Both the position numbers and the translations under genes were made by a program. A model generated the notes under the pieces. It did not search any database, was not told where the DNA came from, and saw nothing but the letters and a program-made list of their open reading frames with translations. Source: Pseudomonas beijingensis (lineage in GTDB: Bacteria > Pseudomonadota > Gammaproteobacteria > Pseudomonadales > Pseudomonadaceae). Taken from it: DNA of 64,000 nt. Shown here in pieces: positions 59,776 to 64,000 of the stretch; position 1 is the first letter of the stretch; every line of letters starts with the position of its first letter. Where the stretch lies: assembly GCF_030687295.1 (NCBI RefSeq), contig NZ_CP117425.1:3910001-3974000 (forward strand), in the 5' to 3' direction.

Positions 59776-60795
59776 TCAGCGAGAAAACCGGTTGCGATAT
59801 TCCCGAGGTGAGATCGACAGGTGACGCTGGAAGGTGTGGCGCATGCGTTCCTCATCACCGAAACCGCAGGCGCGGGCGATCTGGTCGATGTTGCGCTGGG
59901 AGTCTTCCAGCATTCGACGCGCGGCTTCAAGGCGGAACAGCTCGATGGCTTTGGCCGGGGTTCGGCCGGTCTGGTGTTTGTAGACCCGGGAAAAATTGCG
60001 TGGGCTCATCCTGGCCTGGCGTGCTAGCCGCTCGACGGTGAGGTTGTTGTCGTCCAGGTGTTCGGAAATCCACACGTGCAATTCGTCGAACCCGGCGCTC
60101 TCCTGCATCTGCAATTGCAACAGTTGGCTGAACTGCGCCTGCCCGCCGGGGCGCTTGAGAAACACCACCAACTCACGGGCCACCTGCAGGGCTACATCGC
60201 GACCGCAGTCGGCTTCGACCAATGCCAGGGCCATGTCGATGCCAGCGCTGACACCGGCCGAGCTCCACACGTTGTCCTGCTGGATGAAGATCGCATCGAG
60301 GTCCACTTCAATCGACGGGAAAATGCTCTTGAGCATCTCGCACATGGCCCAATGGGTGGCGGCCCGGCGTCCGTCCAGCAAGCCGGCCTGGGCCATGAGG
60401 AACGTGCCGCTGCACACCGATGCGGTGCGCCTGGCCAGGACCGAGGCCAGCCGCAGCCATTGCACCAGGTCGACACAGTCGATCATCGCCTGCCGTATGT
60501 CCGGCGCGCCGGGCACAATCAGCGTGTCGATGAGCGCTCCGTCGAGCTCATGCAGGGCACGGGTGTCTACGACCAAGCCTTCGGCGCTTTGTATCAATCC
60601 GCCTTTCAGGCTGGCGGTGTGCATGGCGTAGCCGGGCAGGCCGCGTTCGGTCATGGCTTTGGTGGCGGCCCAGAACACGGTCTGGGCACCGGTCAGGTCC
60701 AGCAAGCCCATCTGCGGGTACGCGAGGAATACCAGGGTGCGCGGTTGGGAAATGGACTCGGCGGCGATGCCGACATCCAGGGTCATCTCGTTCAT
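59776..60795 (-). CDS. GlxA-family regulator (DJ-1/PfpI plus AraC domains)
   Basis: A 339-residue protein with an N-terminal DJ-1/PfpI-like domain (LVFLAYPQMGLLDLTGAQTV, TLIVPGAPDIRQA, SVCSGTFLMAQAGLL). The C-terminal AraC/XylS DNA-binding domain has LTVERLARQARMSPRNFSRV and IDQIARACGFGDEERMRHTF. GlxA-type regulators often control amine, choline or arginine catabolism. The neighbours do not reveal a target. Confidence 0.92.
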   Translation of the reverse strand: MNEMTLDVGIAAESISQPRTLVFLAYPQMGLLDLTGAQTVFWAATKAMTERGLPGYAMHTASLKGGLIQSAEGLVVDTRALHELDGALIDTLIVPGAPDIRQAMIDCVDLVQWLRLASVLARRTASVCSGTFLMAQAGLLDGRRAATHWAMCEMLKSIFPSIEVDLDAIFIQQDNVWSSAGVSAGIDMALALVEADCGRDVALQVARELVVFLKRPGGQAQFSQLLQLQMQESAGFDELHVWISEHLDDNNLTVERLARQARMSPRNFSRVYKHQTGRTPAKAIELFRLEAARRMLEDSQRNIDQIARACGFGDEERMRHTFQRHLSISPREYRNRFSR

Positions 60796-60993
60796 GTTCG
60801 CTTCGAGCTGGGTGTTCGTCAGGGGAGGTGTGCAAGGTTATCAAGTGATCGTGTCCGGGAGTGCGATTTCATGGACCCGGATGTCGGACATTTAGGTGCT
60901 ATTGATATGCTATTCCGGTATTTAAATTAATTTTCTTATAGCTTTAAAGTCGTGATCTTCAGTCTTTTCCCTTACTGTGAGGTTCACCCGACC

Positions 60994-62001
60994 ATGGCTT
61001 TCAAGCGTTCCGCGCTCACCTTGTTGGTTTCCCTGGCGGCCTCTGCGCTGCTCAATCCCTTGGCCCACGCCGAAGGCAAGATCAGCATCGCCCAGCAATT
61101 CGGCATCGGCTACCTGATCCTCGATGTGGTGCGTGACCAGCAGCTCATCGAGAAGCATGGCAAGGCCCAGGGCCTGGATATCAAAGTGGACTGGAACAGC
61201 ATTTCCGGCGCGACGGCGATGAACGAGGCCTTGCTGACCGGCGCCCTGGATGTGGTGTCGGCGGGCGTTCCGCCAATGCTGACGATCTGGGATCGGACCC
61301 GGGGCAAGCAGAACGTCAAGGCCATCGCCTCGCTGGGGTCGATGCCCAACTACCTGCTGACCAACAACCCGCACGTCAAGAGCCTCAAGGACTTCACCGA
61401 CAAGGATCGGATCGCCGTCCCGGCGGCGGGTGTCGGGTTCCAGTCGCGCACGTTGCAGATCGAAACCGCCAAGGTGTTCGGCAACGATCATTTCAAGAAA
61501 TTCGACGACATCTCGGTCAGCCTCCCACACCCGGATGCGACGGCGGCGCTGATCGCCGGCCAGTCGGAGATCAACTCGCACTTCTCCAGCCCACCGTTCC
61601 AGTACCAGGCACTGCAAAGCCCCAACGTGCACAAGGTGCTCAGTTCCTATGATGTGCTGGGCGGGCCGGCGACGTTCAACGTGCTCTACACCACGGAAAA
61701 ATTCCACGACGAAAACCCCAAGACCTACAAGGCGTTCTACGACGCCTTGGTGGAGGCGCAAGGCATCATCAAGGCTGACAAAGCGGCCGCTGCCCAGACC
61801 TACATCCGCGTAGAACAGTCCAAGTTGCCGCTGGCGCTGGTGGAAAAAATCGTCACCGACCCCGAAATCGACTTCACCGTCGTTCCGCAACGCACCTACA
61901 TCTATGCCGAGAAACTGCATGAACTGGGCGTATTGAAAAACAAGGCCGACAGCTGGAAGGACTATTTCTTCGAAGAGGCCCATGCCGACGCTGGCAGCTG
62001 A
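60994..62001 (+). CDS. NitT/TauT-type ABC substrate-binding protein
   Basis: A 335-residue exported protein from ATG 60994. A signal peptide (FKRSALTLLVSLAASALLNPLAHA) precedes the SsuA/TauA-like fold with ISIAQQFGIGYLILDVVRDQ, WNSISGATAMNEALLTGALD and AVPAAGVGFQSRTLQIETAK. The family binds sulfonates, nitrate or pyrimidine precursors. No permease or ATPase follows inside the window. The upstream region (60796-60993) is AT-rich and likely carries the promoter. Confidence 0.88.
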   Translation: MAFKRSALTLLVSLAASALLNPLAHAEGKISIAQQFGIGYLILDVVRDQQLIEKHGKAQGLDIKVDWNSISGATAMNEALLTGALDVVSAGVPPMLTIWDRTRGKQNVKAIASLGSMPNYLLTNNPHVKSLKDFTDKDRIAVPAAGVGFQSRTLQIETAKVFGNDHFKKFDDISVSLPHPDATAALIAGQSEINSHFSSPPFQYQALQSPNVHKVLSSYDVLGGPATFNVLYTTEKFHDENPKTYKAFYDALVEAQGIIKADKAAAAQTYIRVEQSKLPLALVEKIVTDPEIDFTVVPQRTYIYAEKLHELGVLKNKADSWKDYFFEEAHADAGS

Positions 62002-62111
62002 ATCCGAGCCGGTATCCGTTTTCGGCACAATTGCACGACCGGCCTGCGGGGCGGAATGGAACTTGCCTGAGCTTTGACCCATAAGCCCTGGAATCATCAA
62101 AGGTCGGGTCA

Positions 62112-63104
62112 ATGAACAACGACAACATGGCGCAGCCAGCGGTCTCTTCGGAGGGGTTGCCGATGCAGCCGATCAATCGGTTCCGCACCACGGACATCGA
62201 CGAGCACGCCCGGAACATGGGCGGTTGGCAGGTTTGCTATGACCAGTTGACCCCCGGGCGCTTCGACGGCGAGTTGATCGAGTTCCGCTCGGAGTGGATG
62301 CAGCTGGTGCGCGACCGCTCTAATCAGGCCCTGACCAAGCAGGGTATGGCCTGGGAGGGCGCCATCACCTTCAGCGTGCCGCTGAGCGCGGATGGGCCGG
62401 TCTTTTGCTCCGGGCACCCTATTGTCGAGCCCAGCCTGTTGGTCGCCCGTGGCCATAACCTGCCCGAGCTGCGCACGCCCCAGCACCTGGATCTGCTCGG
62501 TGTCGCCATCGATGAGCAGGCGTTGGAGCATGTGCTGGAGCGTCAAGGCAGTCGCTTTCGAATTACCGATCTTCCCAAGTGTTACCGTCTCGGCAACTCG
62601 ACGCTGCCCGCCGAGCTTGCGGCGTTGTTCGATGAGCTTGAAGGGGGCGAGCAGGGGCGTGACTCATTGCTGGGGTACGAGTCGATTCGCCGTGGCCTGC
62701 GTGACACGGTGATGCTGCACATACTGGAACTGGTGGCACCGGACGAGGCGCCGCCGCTCAATCCCACGGCGCGCAAGCGCATGGTCGACCGCGCCCGGGA
62801 GTACGCCTTGGCCCATGTCGATGAGCCGCTGTCGATCCTCGACCTGTGCAACCACATCGGTGCCAGCCGACGCAAACTGCAGTATTGCTTCCAGGAAACC
62901 CTGGGCATCAACCCCGTGGCCTATTTGCGGGCGTTGCGCCTCAATGCCGTGCGCCGTGAACTGCGCAACGGCAGCCACGCCCACGGTGTACAGGAGGTGG
63001 CGGCACGCTGGGGGTTCTGGCACTTGAGCCGGTTTTCCAGCGACTATCGGGTGCTGTTCGGCGAGACACCTTCACAAACCCTGCGTCGCACGCAACTGTG
63101 CTGA
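62112..63104 (+). CDS. AraC-family regulator
   Basis: A 330-residue AraC/XylS-type regulator. A cupin-like N-terminal sensing domain of about 200 residues is followed by two helix-turn-helix motifs (LSILDLCNHIGASRRKLQYC and VQEVAARWGFWHLSRFSSDY). The GINPVAYLRALRLNAVRREL linker is similar to EutR-type ethanolamine regulators, which is only a hint of function. It sits 69 bp upstream of the outer-membrane gene that it may activate. Confidence 0.88.
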   Translation: MNNDNMAQPAVSSEGLPMQPINRFRTTDIDEHARNMGGWQVCYDQLTPGRFDGELIEFRSEWMQLVRDRSNQALTKQGMAWEGAITFSVPLSADGPVFCSGHPIVEPSLLVARGHNLPELRTPQHLDLLGVAIDEQALEHVLERQGSRFRITDLPKCYRLGNSTLPAELAALFDELEGGEQGRDSLLGYESIRRGLRDTVMLHILELVAPDEAPPLNPTARKRMVDRAREYALAHVDEPLSILDLCNHIGASRRKLQYCFQETLGINPVAYLRALRLNAVRRELRNGSHAHGVQEVAARWGFWHLSRFSSDYRVLFGETPSQTLRRTQLC

Positions 63105-63173
63105 AAACGGATAACGGCTGAGCGGCCGGCTCCCTAGGATGACCCCAACACCACAGGGTTGGAGGGGCATTCG

Positions 63174-64000
63174 ATGAATCAAAATAATAAAGCAAACGCC
63201 TGGCGCTGCACTTGGTTGACCTTGGGGCTGATCGGTGTGTTTGGCGCTGCCCATGGCACCGAAAACGGCGCGCCGACCACGGCGGTCGGGGTCTACGATT
63301 TTGGCGCGGGCATGATGCCGCCGGCCACGCCCTTTGGCACCGTCGGCCTGCGTACCGCGTTCTATTCGGCCAACGTGCAGAAGGATCGCCACGGCAAGTC
63401 CGTGGACAACAATTTCTCCCTGGATGTCTTGTCCATCGGCGTCGCCTACATGCGCATGACCGATTACACCGTGCTGGGGGCCAAGTATGGCTTCGGTGCC
63501 GTCGTGCCGTTTTTCCAGATGGACGCTTCGGTACAGGTGCAGACGCCTGTCGGCCCGTTGGACTTGGAGGCCGATCCGTTTCGCATGGCCGACATGCAGG
63601 TGCTGCCGGTGATCCTGCAGTGGACCCTGTCGCCGAATCTGTTCGTCAATGCCCAGTTCCAGATCCAGGCTCCCACCGGTGATTACGACAAGGATCGCTT
63701 GATCTCACCGGGGCTCAATCACTGGACCTTCTCGCCGATTCTCAACGCCACGTATATCTCCGACAGCGGCTTTGAGGTGTCTTCCAGTTTCGAAGCCGAC
63801 ATCAATACGCGCAACCACGCCACCGACTACAAGAATGGCGTCGAGTACCGTCACGAATTCGCCGTGGGTCAACACGTCGGCCCGTGGACCGTCGGCGTGG
63901 GTGGCTATTACTACCGGCAGTTCACCGACGACGATGCACCGGGCCTGGACGCGGGCAATCGCGCTCGAGTATTGGCGGTCGGGCCGGCGGTGAGCTACTT
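63174..64000 (+). CDS. SphA/MetA-like outer membrane protein (partial)
   Basis: Open from ATG 63174 (GGAGGGG upstream) to the window edge, 275 residues so far and no stop. It has a signal peptide ending near AAHGTENGAP, then alternating aromatic beta-strand segments such as GAGMMPPATPFGTVGLRTAF, NLFVNAQFQIQAPTGDYDKD and VGGYYYRQFTDDDAPG. This is the pattern of the SphA/'phenol degradation protein meta' outer-membrane channel family, thought to import small hydrophobic or aromatic compounds. The 3' end lies outside. Confidence 0.82.
   Translation, partial: MNQNNKANAWRCTWLTLGLIGVFGAAHGTENGAPTTAVGVYDFGAGMMPPATPFGTVGLRTAFYSANVQKDRHGKSVDNNFSLDVLSIGVAYMRMTDYTVLGAKYGFGAVVPFFQMDASVQVQTPVGPLDLEADPFRMADMQVLPVILQWTLSPNLFVNAQFQIQAPTGDYDKDRLISPGLNHWTFSPILNATYISDSGFEVSSSFEADINTRNHATDYKNGVEYRHEFAVGQHVGPWTVGVGGYYYRQFTDDDAPGLDAGNRARVLAVGPAVSY

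Overview
The window looks like chromosomal DNA of a denitrifying fluorescent Pseudomonas. Evidence: high GC, P. aeruginosa/P. stutzeri-like respiratory gene order, ANR/Dnr-type boxes (TTGAT-N4-ATCAA), and intergenic regions packed with REP/BIME hairpins of at least three families typical of the P. fluorescens complex. No tRNA, rRNA, phage, transposase or CRISPR array was seen.

Layout. (1) 1-8.0 kb, nitric oxide metabolism: 3' end of norB, norD, the NO regulator dnr with a small zinc-ribbon partner, nnrS plus a small membrane protein, the Fe-S repair gene dnrN (ytfE), and divergently norR, with a sigma-54 promoter and NorR-like repeats between them. (2) 8.2-13.7 kb: pdxH, moaB-moeA (molybdopterin), and the oxygen-independent ubiquinone hydroxylation genes ubiU-ubiV-ubiT ending in a DGC-domain zinc-binding protein. 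(3) 14.5-32.9 kb, anaerobic nitrate respiration: a second Dnr-type regulator (dnrE), narXL, narK1-narK2-narGHJI-ppiC-moaA, then anaerobic ribonucleotide reductase. The glycyl-radical segment of NrdD is encoded by its own 53-codon gene between nrdD and nrdG. (4) 33.2-36.7 kb: an ftrABCD-type ferrous iron importer and a DUF3079 gene with a perfect ANR/Dnr box. (5) 36.8-48 kb: general functions (M20 dipeptidase, rlhA, diguanylate cyclase, phosphoesterase, old yellow enzyme, pirin, LysR) broken up by REP arrays, including a seven-unit array with a 136-bp period. (6) 48.1-54 kb: a compact catabolic-looking operon (flavin monooxygenase, RidA, DUF1028, ArgE-like deacylase, orphan binding protein) with a LysR gene. 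(7) 54.2-64 kb: an NDH-2-like flavoprotein, an orphan receiver, a FixL/FixJ-like pair, a frameshifted LysR gene, a GlxA-type regulator, a NitT/TauT-type binding protein, an AraC regulator and a partial outer-membrane protein.

How the genes fit together. Nitrate enters through NarK1/NarK2 and is reduced by NarGHI, assembled by NarJ; molybdopterin comes from MoaA/MoaB/MoeA. NarXL (nitrate), ANR (low oxygen) and Dnr proteins (NO) form the regulatory layer, and their candidate sites sit before narK1, dnrE, nnrS, nrdD, pdxH and the DUF3079 gene. NO is handled by NorCBD, NnrS and DnrN. UbiUVT lets quinone synthesis continue without oxygen, and NrdD/NrdG keeps dNTP synthesis going. All calls come from reading the sequence and remembered family knowledge; no database search was run.
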